DNA of 64,000 nucleotides from Streptomyces sp. SAI-127 (GTDB taxonomy: Bacteria > Actinomycetota > Actinomycetes > Streptomycetales > Streptomycetaceae): contig NZ_JARXYJ010000001.1 of the NCBI RefSeq assembly GCF_029894425.1, forward strand, positions 1,302,001-1,366,000. The letters are read 5' to 3'. Below, piece after piece: positions 34,230-42,454 of this stretch (positions within the stretch are counted from its first letter, which is position 1; each line of letters begins with the position of its first letter). The notes below the pieces were generated by a model. The model was given only the letters and a program-made list of their open reading frames with translations. It ran no database searches and was not told the origin of the DNA. A program made the position numbers and the translations under genes.

Positions 34230-36368
34230 GTGTCCGACGGGCACAGGTCCGCCCAGGCTCCGGCGAGCGCACGGACCCGCGTGGGACGGCCGCTGCTCTC
34301 CCTCGCGCTGGCGTCGATGATGGACGAGGTGCACGCTCACTCCGGCGCGGTGTATCTCCTGGCCGCCGACGAACCCGTACTGGAGATGGCGGTGATGGCG
34401 GGCCTGCCACGGGCGTTCGCGGCGCCCTGGGAGCGGGTGGGGCTCAGCGCGCCGATCCCGGTCGCGGAGGCGGCGCGGGAGCGGCGGCTGGTGTGGGTGG
34501 GCGGCGAGCACGAGATGGCGCGCCGCTATCCGCGGATCGCCGTGGTGCTGCCGTATCCCTTCGCGCTGGCCGCAGTGCCGGTGGCGACCTCGTCCAAGGT
34601 GTACGGCGCCGTCTTCGTGACCTGGCCCGGTTCGCACCCGCCGGACCTGTCCGACCGGGAGCGGGAGCACCTGGTCGCGGCCTGCGGGCGGCTCGCGATG
34701 CGGTTGGAGCGGGCGGTGGAGGACAACCTGTCGCCGCACGCCGAACCGGATCTGCTGGCCGCGGCCCACGTCGGAAGCCCGGCCGGGACGCTGGGCACGG
34801 TGGAGGCGGCACGGATGGTGGCGAGACTGCCGTACGGCCTGTGTTCGCTCGATCTGCACGGGCGGATCTCCTTCGCCAACGACGCGGCGGCCGAGCTGAT
34901 CGGTGTCCCGGTCTCCCAGTTGCTGGGCTCGCAGCTGTGGGCGGCGGTGCCCTGGCTCAACGATCCGGTCTACGAGGACCGTTACCGGGCCGCGCTGCTC
35001 AGCCAGCACAGCACGTCGTTCGTGGCGCTGCGGCCGCCCGGGGACTGGCTGTCGTTCCGGCTGTACCCGAGCACGACCGGGCTGAGCGTCCGGGTCAGCC
35101 GGGCCCGGGCGGTGACGGAGATGAACCGGTCCGGTCCGCAGCCCGGCGACTCGCCGCCCCGGCTGGTCACGATCTCGCAGCTGCTGAGCCTGGCCGGGGC
35201 GCTGACCGAGGCGGTGGGTGTGCAGGACGTGGTGCAGCTGGTGGCGGACGAGATCGCCCCGGCGGTGGGGAGCCAGGCACTGGTCGTGCTCGGCTCACGG
35301 GCGGGGCGGCTGCGCGTGCTCGGGCATCGCGGGTATGCGGACGCGCGGGTCGTGGAGCGGTTCGACGGGCTGCCACTGACGGAACCGACGCCGGGTACGC
35401 ACGCCCTGACCACCGGGGTGCCGGCGTTCTTCGACTCCCGGGAGCAGTTGGAGCGCCTGTACCCGAGGCGGCACGCCACCCCCGACGGGTTCGAGGCCTG
35501 GGCCTATCTGCCGCTGATCGCCTCCGGGCGCCCGGTGGGCACCTGTGTACTGGCCTACACCGAACGGCACCCCTTCCCCGCGGACGAGCGGGCGGTGCTG
35601 ACGAGTCTCGGCGGGCTGATCGCGCAGGCCCTGGAGCGGGCCGTCCTGTACGACGCGAAGCACCAGTTGGCGCACGGCCTGCAGGCGGCCCTGCTGCCGC
35701 ACGGCCTGCCTTCGCTGCCCGGCATCGACGCGGCGGCCCGCTATCTGCCGGCCACGCAGGGCATGGACATCGGCGGCGACTTCTACGACCTGGTGCCGGT
35801 GGACGGGGTGGCCGCGGCGGTGATCGGGGACGTGCAGGGACACAACGTGACGGCGGCCGGGCTGATGGGGCAGATCCGGACGGCGGTACGGGCGTACACG
35901 ACCGTCGGCCACACACCGGCGGAGGTCATGCGCTCGACGAACCGGCTGCTGATCGACCTCGGCGCCGAGCTGTTCGCGAGCTGCCTGTATCTGCGGCTCG
36001 ATCCGCGGCGGGGCCGGGCCGTCATGGCCCGGGCCGGGCATCCGCCGCCGCTGCTCAGGCGGCCGGACGGCCGGGTGCGGGTGCTGGACCTGGCCGGGGG
36101 CCCGCTGCTGGGCATCGACGGCTCGGCCGTCTACCCGACGACGGAGGTGGACCTCGCGCCCGGTTCCGTCCTCGCCCTCTACACCGACGGCCTGATCGAG
36201 TCCCCCGGTGTCGACATCGAGGACGCGCTCGCCGATCTGGGACGGCAACTCGCCGAGGCCGGTGACCGTCCGCTCGAGGAGCTGGCCGACGAACTCGTCC
36301 GGCGCAGCGCGGCCGCGCGGGAGCGGATCGACGACGTGGCGTTGCTGTTGCTGCGGGCCGGCGACTGA
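34230..36368 (+). CDS. GAF-PAS-GAF SpoIIE-type phosphatase
   Basis: 712 aa from GTG 34230 (AGGAGG 8 nt upstream; GTG 34221 is in frame but overlaps that site). GAF (res. 20-165), PAS (about 195-290; GLCSLDLHGRISFANDAAAE), GAF (310-470) and PP2C/SpoIIE phosphatase (480-712; YLPATQGMDIGGDFYDLVPV, IGDVQGHNVTAAGLMGQIRT, YTDGLIESPG). Unlike the protein at 23489 it lacks the C-terminal ATPase. Such phosphatases reactivate STAS anti-anti-sigma factors. It ends at a strong terminator shared with the convergent protease gene. Confidence 0.9.
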   Translation: MSDGHRSAQAPASARTRVGRPLLSLALASMMDEVHAHSGAVYLLAADEPVLEMAVMAGLPRAFAAPWERVGLSAPIPVAEAARERRLVWVGGEHEMARRYPRIAVVLPYPFALAAVPVATSSKVYGAVFVTWPGSHPPDLSDREREHLVAACGRLAMRLERAVEDNLSPHAEPDLLAAAHVGSPAGTLGTVEAARMVARLPYGLCSLDLHGRISFANDAAAELIGVPVSQLLGSQLWAAVPWLNDPVYEDRYRAALLSQHSTSFVALRPPGDWLSFRLYPSTTGLSVRVSRARAVTEMNRSGPQPGDSPPRLVTISQLLSLAGALTEAVGVQDVVQLVADEIAPAVGSQALVVLGSRAGRLRVLGHRGYADARVVERFDGLPLTEPTPGTHALTTGVPAFFDSREQLERLYPRRHATPDGFEAWAYLPLIASGRPVGTCVLAYTERHPFPADERAVLTSLGGLIAQALERAVLYDAKHQLAHGLQAALLPHGLPSLPGIDAAARYLPATQGMDIGGDFYDLVPVDGVAAAVIGDVQGHNVTAAGLMGQIRTAVRAYTTVGHTPAEVMRSTNRLLIDLGAELFASCLYLRLDPRRGRAVMARAGHPPPLLRRPDGRVRVLDLAGGPLLGIDGSAVYPTTEVDLAPGSVLALYTDGLIESPGVDIEDALADLGRQLAEAGDRPLEELADELVRRSAAARERIDDVALLLLRAGD

Positions 36369-36409
36369 CCCGGGCGGAGAGCCGACGGCCCGATCCCGTG
36401 GAAACACGC

Positions 36410-36441
36410 CGGTCCGGCCCTCCCGCCGGAGGGCCGGACCG
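36410..36441. terminator. Bidirectional terminator hairpin
   Basis: Perfect 14-bp stem (36410-36423 with 36428-36441) and a 4-nt loop between the convergent phosphatase and protease genes. Confidence 0.8.
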
Positions 36442-36564
36442 TTGCACCTCCCGGGCCGGAACCGCGGTGTGGCCGGGAGGTGGTCGTGCGGGCCGGCGTC
36501 GGCAGCGGAGGGTGGGGGGGTCCGCTGCCGACGCGGCCGGTTCACGGTGTGGTGTCGGACGGGG

Positions 36565-37998
36565 TCAGTTGTGCGCCTGGCCCGCGGCATCGCCGGCGGC
36601 ATCGCCCGCCGCATCGCCCGCGCCGTTGCCGGCCTCCTCGCCGCCGATCACGTCACCGCCGGCCTCCTCGCCGCCGACTTCCTGACCGGCGCCGACCTCC
36701 TCACCGGGGCTCGCGCTTGCGTCGCCACCGGCACCGGCCTCCTCGCCCGCACCGGCCCCGGCGTCGCCACCGGCGCCCGCCTCGCCACCGGCACCAGCCT
36801 CGTCACCGGCACCAGCGCCGGCCTCCTCGCCGCCGGCCTGCTCGTCGCCCGCACCCGCGCCGCCGGCCGCGTCACCCGCGCCGAGCGTGGCGCCGACCGC
36901 CGTCAGGGCGGTGGTCACCGGCTGGAAGAAGGTCTCGCCGCCGGCGGTGCAGTCGCCGCTGCCGCCGGAGGTCAGACCGATCGCCGAGCCGTCCTGGGTG
37001 AACAGCGAACCGCCGCTGTCGCCGGGTTCGGCGCAGACGTCGGTCTGGATGAGCCCCGTGACGGTGCCCTCCGGGTAGTTGACCGTGGCGTCGAGTCCGA
37101 GGACCTGGCCGTCGGCGAGGCCCGTGGTGCTGCCCATCCGGAAGACCTGGAGGCCCACCTCGGCGTCCGCGGCCTGGCTGATCGCGACGGTCTGACCGCC
37201 GCCGACGTTGACCTCGCTGGGTGCCTCGGTCGCCGGGTCGTCGTACTTGACCAGGGCGAAGTCGCCGTCGCCGGGGAAGGTGGCCTGGTCGACGGTGGCG
37301 ATGGGCTGACCGTCCTCGGCGTCCGCCCACTGCTCGGCCGCGACCCCGCAGTGACCTGCGGTCAGGAAGGCGGGGCTGCCGTCGCCCGCGGTGACGTTGA
37401 AGCCGAGCGAGCAGCGGGCGCCGCCGCCGAAGATCGCGTCACCGCCGGACACGAAGGTCTTGAAGGTGCCGGCCGACTTCTTGATGGTCGCCATGTCGGA
37501 GCCGAGGCTCTTCACGGTCGACTCGATGGTGTTCCACTTGTCGCCGGTGACCGTGCTGTCGGCGGTCACGAGGATCTTGTTGGTGCGCGGGTCGACCGCC
37601 CAGGACGTGCCCGGGATGGTCGCCTCCTCCTTCAGGGTCTTCGCGCCGACCGCCAGTTCGGTGAGGCTGTTGTCGACCTCGCGGACCTTCGCACCGGCCT
37701 TCTTCGCCTGCACGACGACGTTGTTGTTGTCACCGGATATGACGTTCACGACGAGCTGCTGGCTGTCGGAGTCGTAGTAGGAACCGGCGAAGGCGTCGCC
37801 GAGCAACTCCTCGAGCTGCGAGGCGAGGTCCGAGGCGTCCGTCGCCTTCAGAGTCTTCGGCGCGATGGCCGCCGCGTCATTCGACGAACCGTCCTGGGAC
37901 GCGTTGGCGTTGGGCAGCAGAATCGCGGCAGCTCCGAGCGCCACTACGGTGCCTGCCGCGAACGCGGCCTTGCGCTTCGGAATTCGCTTGTGACTCAA
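36565..37998 (-). CDS. Secreted S1 (alpha-lytic/streptogrisin) protease with Gly/Ala/acidic tail
   Basis: 477 aa. Signal peptide (res. 1-34), alpha-lytic-type propeptide (about 45-182), then a chymotrypsin-fold protease: His216 in FLTAGHCGVA, Asp246 in FPGDGDFALVKY, Ser328 in CAEPGDSGGSLF. The disulfide Cys pairs of streptogrisins are present (ARCSLGF/AGHCG; VCAEPG/GDCTAG). From about 373 to the end the protein is a low-complexity tail of Gly, Ala, Glu and Asp, with repeated GAGGxAGAG-like units and no carbohydrate-binding domain. The tail is acidic with no Lys or Arg. Normal streptogrisins end shortly after the protease domain. Confidence 0.9.
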   Translation of the reverse strand: MSHKRIPKRKAAFAAGTVVALGAAAILLPNANASQDGSSNDAAAIAPKTLKATDASDLASQLEELLGDAFAGSYYDSDSQQLVVNVISGDNNNVVVQAKKAGAKVREVDNSLTELAVGAKTLKEEATIPGTSWAVDPRTNKILVTADSTVTGDKWNTIESTVKSLGSDMATIKKSAGTFKTFVSGGDAIFGGGARCSLGFNVTAGDGSPAFLTAGHCGVAAEQWADAEDGQPIATVDQATFPGDGDFALVKYDDPATEAPSEVNVGGGQTVAISQAADAEVGLQVFRMGSTTGLADGQVLGLDATVNYPEGTVTGLIQTDVCAEPGDSGGSLFTQDGSAIGLTSGGSGDCTAGGETFFQPVTTALTAVGATLGAGDAAGGAGAGDEQAGGEEAGAGAGDEAGAGGEAGAGGDAGAGAGEEAGAGGDASASPGEEVGAGQEVGGEEAGGDVIGGEEAGNGAGDAAGDAAGDAAGQAHN

Positions 37999-38188
37999 AC
38001 TTCTCGACCTCCTGGGGGACCGGAGTCTGTAACCGCCCTATGGCAGTTGGTTGTTCGGGGCGCCTGGATGGCCATGGGTACGCACGGTGCACGCGGTGCG
38101 TTCAATGCCGTTTCTTTACGCCCCGATTGCCACGCCGATCCGGCCACGGGACGTGCCGGGCGGCCCGCGGGCGGGAACAATCCCCCAT

Positions 38189-38602
38189 ATGACGATGACG
38201 CCCGCCGAAGCCGACAAGCTCCTCGCCGACAACTTCGCCCCTTGGGTCCTCGACCTCGGCCTGTCGGTCGAGACGCTCGGCGACGACCATGCGGTCCTGC
38301 GACTCCCCTGGTCACAGCGGTTGGCGAGGGAGGGTGGCGCCTTGTCGGGCCAGGCCCTGATGGCCGCAGCCGACACCGCCACCGTGATCGCCGTCTCGGC
38401 GGCCAGAGGCGCCTACGGACCGATGACGACGGTGCAGCAGTCCACCAGCTTCCAGCGGGCGGTGTCCGGTTCGGATGTCCTGATCAAGGCGGTCGTCACC
38501 AAGCTGGGCCGCCGCATGGCGTTCGCCGACATCACGATGACCGAATCCGCGACGGGTGACCTCGCGGCCCGCGCGAGCACGGTCTACGCCCTTCTGGGCT
38601 GA
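38189..38602 (+). CDS. PaaI-family hotdog thioesterase
   Basis: 137 aa from ATG 38189. Hotdog fold of the acyl-CoA thioesterase PaaI/YigI type: LRLPWSQRLAREGGALSGQA, LMAAADTATVIAV, TTVQQSTSFQRAVSGSDVLI. No ribosome site precedes the ATG and CATATG sits at the 5' end, so the mRNA may be leaderless. Substrate unknown. Tandem to the peptide-export operon but 450 nt from it, so probably separate. Confidence 0.85.
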   Translation: MTMTPAEADKLLADNFAPWVLDLGLSVETLGDDHAVLRLPWSQRLAREGGALSGQALMAAADTATVIAVSAARGAYGPMTTVQQSTSFQRAVSGSDVLIKAVVTKLGRRMAFADITMTESATGDLAARASTVYALLG

Positions 38603-39052
38603 CACGCTCAGCAAACGGTCAGCGACGGTCCGTTGTGAACAGCGCCCCGAATCCTCTCTTCCAGGAATCTGCACATCGAATGCGCAACCAAGTCACTCGG
38701 AGCGTGAGTTCTGCACAAGCGCGGTCCGGCGCCCATGTCATTGGCGAGGAGTGTCGCATTCGCCACGACGACGACAAGGGCCCCTTCACGCCGCCGCAAC
38801 ATCACCTGTGAAGAAGTCGGCACCAAGGCGTGCGCAAGCCTGCACGGATGGAGGCTTCTGTGACTCAAGTGCCCTGGTGAGACGGGTGGTTAATTGGAAG
38901 GGCGGAGCTGCCGCGTGCTTTGATCCATCGCACTGCAAGGCCGCCGGGGTTCCCGGAAACGGGATCCGGCGCCATGCGATTGCGGCCGTCATCTGTCCCC
39001 AGAGGGGGCCGCTCCCCCCTTGTGAAATACCCATACGAAGGGAAGTTCCATC
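38603..39052. other. Intergenic region before the peptide-export operon
   Basis: 450 bp, clearly less GC-rich than its surroundings. It should hold the operon promoter, which I could not pin down. A 43-codon frame (38680-38811) has poor codon use and no ribosome site. A GC hairpin sits at 39003-39020, just before the precursor's ribosome site GAAGGGAAG (39038-39046). Confidence 0.5.
39003..39020 (+). terminator. Leader hairpin before the precursor gene
   Basis: AGGGGG (39003-39008) pairs with CCCCCT (39015-39020) across a 6-nt loop, 33 nt before the start codon. Could be an attenuator or an mRNA-stabilising 5' structure. Confidence 0.35.
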
Positions 39053-39268
39053 ATGAACTCCACCCCCCAGGTTGAGACCGTCGAGATCTCGGACGCCGAC
39101 CTCGACAACGTCTCCGGCGGCCTGCAGCTCAACGCCCTCGGCACCGTCACCGGCCTGGTGGACGGCGTTGCCCCGGTTTCCGGCCTGGTCAACACGGTCG
39201 TCGGCACGGTCGAGGGTGCGACCGGCCTGAACACCGGCGCGGTCACCGGCCTGGTCGCCGGTCTCTGA
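39053..39268 (+). CDS. Double-glycine-type exported peptide precursor
   Basis: 71 aa. The leader MNSTPQVETVEISDADLDNVSGG ends in Gly22-Gly23 with the Leu/Asp/Val spacing of C39-peptidase leaders; the predicted product is the 48 residues from Leu24. The product is built from Gly, Val, Leu, Thr and Ala with recurring TGLV/SGLV units (33-36, 43-46, 65-68). The whole precursor has no Cys, Lys, Arg, His, Phe, Tyr or Trp, and the product has net charge -2. It therefore cannot form lanthionine rings and is unlike cationic bacteriocins. Automated pipelines may call such ORFs 'type A2 lantipeptide', which its composition does not support. The three export genes follow directly. Confidence 0.85.
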   Translation: MNSTPQVETVEISDADLDNVSGGLQLNALGTVTGLVDGVAPVSGLVNTVVGTVEGATGLNTGAVTGLVAGL

Positions 39269-39308
39269 TCACCTTTTTGTGATCTGATCACTATCTTGTG
39301 GTCGACCC

Positions 39309-39340
39309 GTCCCGGAGCCGCAAACCGGCGGTTCCGGGAC
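39309..39340 (+). terminator. Hairpin between precursor and export genes
   Basis: 13-bp stem with one G-U pair (39309-39321 with 39328-39340), 6-nt loop, no T-run. It is placed to raise precursor mRNA over export-gene mRNA. A second small inverted repeat, GATCAC/GTGATC (39267-39284), spans the precursor stop codon. Confidence 0.6.
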
Positions 39341-39427
39341 TCTTGGGTGCCGTAATCCGGCCGGCTCGCGCGAGTCGGTCCTTTCTCATTGGCAGCAGTC
39401 TCAGCTTTCGCAGGTGAGGGAAGACCC

Positions 39428-40234
39428 GTGCAGTTCCGCCAACAGGCCCTCGCCAAGCTTCAGTCACCGGAGGAGCTCGACCTTCCGGTGCGCTTCGCCC
39501 GTCCGCAGGGCTGGCTGGTGATGTCCGTGACGGTGGTCGTGATGGCCGCCGCCGCCGTGTGGGCGGTGACCGGCTCGGTGGCCTCCACGGTGAGCGCGCC
39601 CGCCATCCTCACGCACGGGCAGGGCAGTTACATCCTGCAGAGCCCGGTCGCGGGCCAGGTCACGCAGGTGATCGCCAAGGAGGGCACCCAGCTGCCCGCC
39701 AACTCCCCCGTACTGAAGGTCCGTACGACCGAGGGCGACTCCGTCGTCCGCACGGTCGCCGCGGGCCGGCTCACCGCTCTGGCGGCCACCATCGGGCAGA
39801 TCATCTCGACCGGCGCGAACGTCGCCGCCGTGGAGAAGGTCGCCCACGCCTCCGATCCGATGTACGCCACGGTCTATGTGCCCGCCGAGAACGCGGCCTC
39901 CATCCCCGGGAACGCCGCCGTGGACCTCACCGTCTCCTCGGTGCCCACCCAGGAGTACGGCGTGCTGCGCGGCCATGTGAAGTCGGTGGACCGCTCGGCC
40001 CAGTCGGCGCAGCAGATCGCCGCGTTCCTCGGGGACAGCCAGCTCGGCGAGCAGTTCACCAAGGACGGCCGGCCGGTCGCCGTACTCGTGAGGCTGGACA
40101 AGTCCAAGGGCACGAAGAGCGGTTACCGGTGGTCCTCCGCCGAGGGCCCGCCGTTCACCCTCACCTCCATGACCGTGGCCTCGGGTTCGATCCGGCTGGC
40201 CGATCAGCGTCCCGTCGATTGGCTGCTGCCGTGA
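39428..40234 (+). CDS. HlyD-like adaptor of the NHLM-type exporter
   Basis: 268 aa from GTG 39428 (GAGGGAAG upstream). One N-terminal membrane helix (WLVMSVTVVVMAAAAVWAVT, about res. 32-51), then a biotinyl-lipoyl-like beta domain (SYILQSPVAGQVTQVIAKEG, VLKVRTTEGDSVVRTVAAGR) and a membrane-fusion beta-barrel. Short for the family and without the long coiled-coil hairpin. NHLM-type HlyD proteins pair with the two ABC proteins encoded next; in a monoderm the adaptor probably spans membrane and wall. GTGA overlap with the next gene. Confidence 0.85.
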   Translation: MQFRQQALAKLQSPEELDLPVRFARPQGWLVMSVTVVVMAAAAVWAVTGSVASTVSAPAILTHGQGSYILQSPVAGQVTQVIAKEGTQLPANSPVLKVRTTEGDSVVRTVAAGRLTALAATIGQIISTGANVAAVEKVAHASDPMYATVYVPAENAASIPGNAAVDLTVSSVPTQEYGVLRGHVKSVDRSAQSAQQIAAFLGDSQLGEQFTKDGRPVAVLVRLDKSKGTKSGYRWSSAEGPPFTLTSMTVASGSIRLADQRPVDWLLP

Positions 40235-42453
40235 GCACCGCACAGGACACCCGGAGCAGGCGCCGTTCCGCCCCGCCCAAGCGCCCGGTCCCCAAGGGGA
40301 AGTCGAAGACGGTCCGTACGCCCACCGTCCTCCAGATGGAGGCCGTGGAATGTGGCGCGGCCTCCCTCGCGATGGTGCTCGGCCACTACGGCAAGCACGT
40401 GCCGCTGGAGGAGCTGCGCATCGCCTGCGGTGTCTCCCGGGACGGCTCGCGCGCCAGCAATCTCCTCAAGGCGGCCCGCAGTTACGGCCTGACCGCCAAG
40501 GGCATGCAGATGGACACGGCCGCACTCGCCGAGGTGAAGACGCCGGCGGTGCTGTTCTGGGAGTTCAACCACTACGTCGTCTACGACGGCATGGGCCGCC
40601 GCTTCGGCCGCCGCGGTGTCTACATCAACGACCCCGGCAAGGGCCGCCGTTTCGTCCCGATGGAGGACTTCGACGGCAGCTTCACCGGCGTCGTGCTGGT
40701 GATGGAGCCCGGCGAGGGCTTCACCAGGGGCGGCCGCAAGCCGGGTGTTCTCGGCGCGATGCCGGCCCGGCTGCGCGGCACCGCGGGCACCATGCCGACG
40801 GCGGTGCTGGCGAGCCTGCTGCTGGTGCTGGTCGGCGCGGCCACTCCCGCGCTGAGCCGCACCTACATCGACATGTTCCTGATCGGGGGGCAGACCTCGC
40901 TGCTCGGCGTGCTGTTCGCGTCGATGGGGGCCTGCGTGGCCCTCACCCTCGCCCTGACCTGGCTCCAGCAGGCGAATCTGCTGCACGGCCGCATCATCTC
41001 CTCGACGCTGTCCAGCGCCCGCTTCCTGCGCCATCTGCTGCGCCTTCCGGTGACGTTCTTCTCCCAGCGCAGCCCGGCCGACCTGGTGCAGCGCCTGCAG
41101 TCCAACGACCAGGTGGCCGAGACCCTGGCCCGTGACCTCGCGGCGGCGGGCGTCGACGCCGTGGTCGTCGTCCTCTACGCGATCCTGCTCTACACCTACG
41201 ATCCCCAGCTCACCTATGTCGGTATCGGTGTGGCCCTGCTGAACGTGGTGGCCATGCGGGTCGTCATCCGACTGCGCGCGACGCGTACGGCGAAGCTGCG
41301 CGCCGACAGCGCCCGGCTCACCAACACCGCCTACACCGGTCTGCAGTTGATCGAGACGATGAAGGCGACCGGCGGCGAGGACGGCTACTTCCGCAAGTGG
41401 GCCGGGCAGCACGCCACCACGTTGGAGGAGCAGCAGCGGCTGGGGGTGCCGAGCGCCTGGCTGGGCGTGGTCGCCCCGATGCTGGCCACCTTCAACAGCG
41501 CCCTCATCCTCTGGATCGGCGGCATGCGGGCGATCGAGGGCGGTATCTCCGTCGGTCTGCTGGTCGCCTTCCAGGCACTGGTCACCCGCTTCACCGCGCC
41601 GATCACCCGCCTGAACGGCGTGGCCGGCCGCATCCAGGACTTCGCGGCGGACGTGGCCCGGCTGAAGGACGTGGAGAACTTCAAGGCCGACCCGCTCTAC
41701 GGGCGCCCCGGCGCCGGCGACTCCACCCGCAGGCTGCACGGCCATGTCGAGCTGCAGAACATCACCTTCGGCTACAACCCGCTCGACAAGCCCCTGCTGA
41801 CCGGCTTCGACCTGACCGTCGGACCCGGCCAGCAGGTGGCGCTGGTCGGCGGCTCCGGCAGCGGCAAGTCGACCGTCTCCCGGCTGATCTCGGGGCTGTA
41901 CACGCCGTGGGAGGGCGTGATCCGCATCGACGGACAGCGCCTGGACGACATTCCGCGCGGCGCGCTCGCGTCCTCGGTGTCCTTCGTCGACCAGGACGTC
42001 TTCCTCTTCGAGGGCTCGGTCCGCGACAACGTGGCGCTGTGGGACCCGTCGATCCCGGACGACGCCGTGGTGGACGCGCTGCGGGACGCGGCCCTGTACG
42101 ACGTGGTGATGCGCCGCCCGGGCGGCATCCACAGCAGGGTCGAGCAGGACGGCCGCAACTTCTCCGGTGGGCAGCGCCAACGCCTGGAGATCGCACGGGC
42201 GTTGGTGCGCCGACCCAGCATCCTGGTCCTCGACGAGGTGACCAGCGCGCTGGACGCGGAGACCGAGCTGGTCGTCATGGACAACCTGCGCAAGCGCGGC
42301 TGCGCCTGTGTGGTGATCGCGCACCGGCTCAGCACCGTGCGCGACAGCGACGAGATCGTCGTACTGCAACACGGCACGATCGTGGAACGCGGGCGGCACG
42401 AGGAGCTGGTGGCGCGCGGTGGCGCGTACGCGGCGCTGGTCAAGGAGCGGTGA
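40231..42453 (+). CDS. NHLM-type ABC exporter with C39 peptidase
   Basis: 740 aa from GTG 40231. N-terminal C39 peptidase: Gln35 and Cys41 in LQMEAVECGAASLAMVLGHY, His114 in EFNHYVVYDG, Asp134 in YINDPGKG, so all catalytic residues are present. Membrane domain about 165-455. ATPase domain: Walker A LVGGSGSGKSTVSRL, signature FSGGQRQRLEIARAL, Walker B ILVLDEVTSALD, H-loop IAHRLS. It should cleave the 39053 precursor after Gly-Gly while exporting it. Confidence 0.93.
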   Translation: MSTAQDTRSRRRSAPPKRPVPKGKSKTVRTPTVLQMEAVECGAASLAMVLGHYGKHVPLEELRIACGVSRDGSRASNLLKAARSYGLTAKGMQMDTAALAEVKTPAVLFWEFNHYVVYDGMGRRFGRRGVYINDPGKGRRFVPMEDFDGSFTGVVLVMEPGEGFTRGGRKPGVLGAMPARLRGTAGTMPTAVLASLLLVLVGAATPALSRTYIDMFLIGGQTSLLGVLFASMGACVALTLALTWLQQANLLHGRIISSTLSSARFLRHLLRLPVTFFSQRSPADLVQRLQSNDQVAETLARDLAAAGVDAVVVVLYAILLYTYDPQLTYVGIGVALLNVVAMRVVIRLRATRTAKLRADSARLTNTAYTGLQLIETMKATGGEDGYFRKWAGQHATTLEEQQRLGVPSAWLGVVAPMLATFNSALILWIGGMRAIEGGISVGLLVAFQALVTRFTAPITRLNGVAGRIQDFAADVARLKDVENFKADPLYGRPGAGDSTRRLHGHVELQNITFGYNPLDKPLLTGFDLTVGPGQQVALVGGSGSGKSTVSRLISGLYTPWEGVIRIDGQRLDDIPRGALASSVSFVDQDVFLFEGSVRDNVALWDPSIPDDAVVDALRDAALYDVVMRRPGGIHSRVEQDGRNFSGGQRQRLEIARALVRRPSILVLDEVTSALDAETELVVMDNLRKRGCACVVIAHRLSTVRDSDEIVVLQHGTIVERGRHEELVARGGAYAALVKER

Positions 42454-42454
42454 C

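Noticed and set aside
38680..38811. 43-codon frame before the peptide precursor, considered as a second precursor
   Set aside because: No ribosome site, A/T-rich third positions, no leader or Gly-Gly motif.
39053..39268. Lanthipeptide (type A2) assignment for the 71-aa precursor
   Set aside because: No Cys in the product and no LanM/LanB-type enzyme nearby; only the Gly-Gly leader resembles that class.
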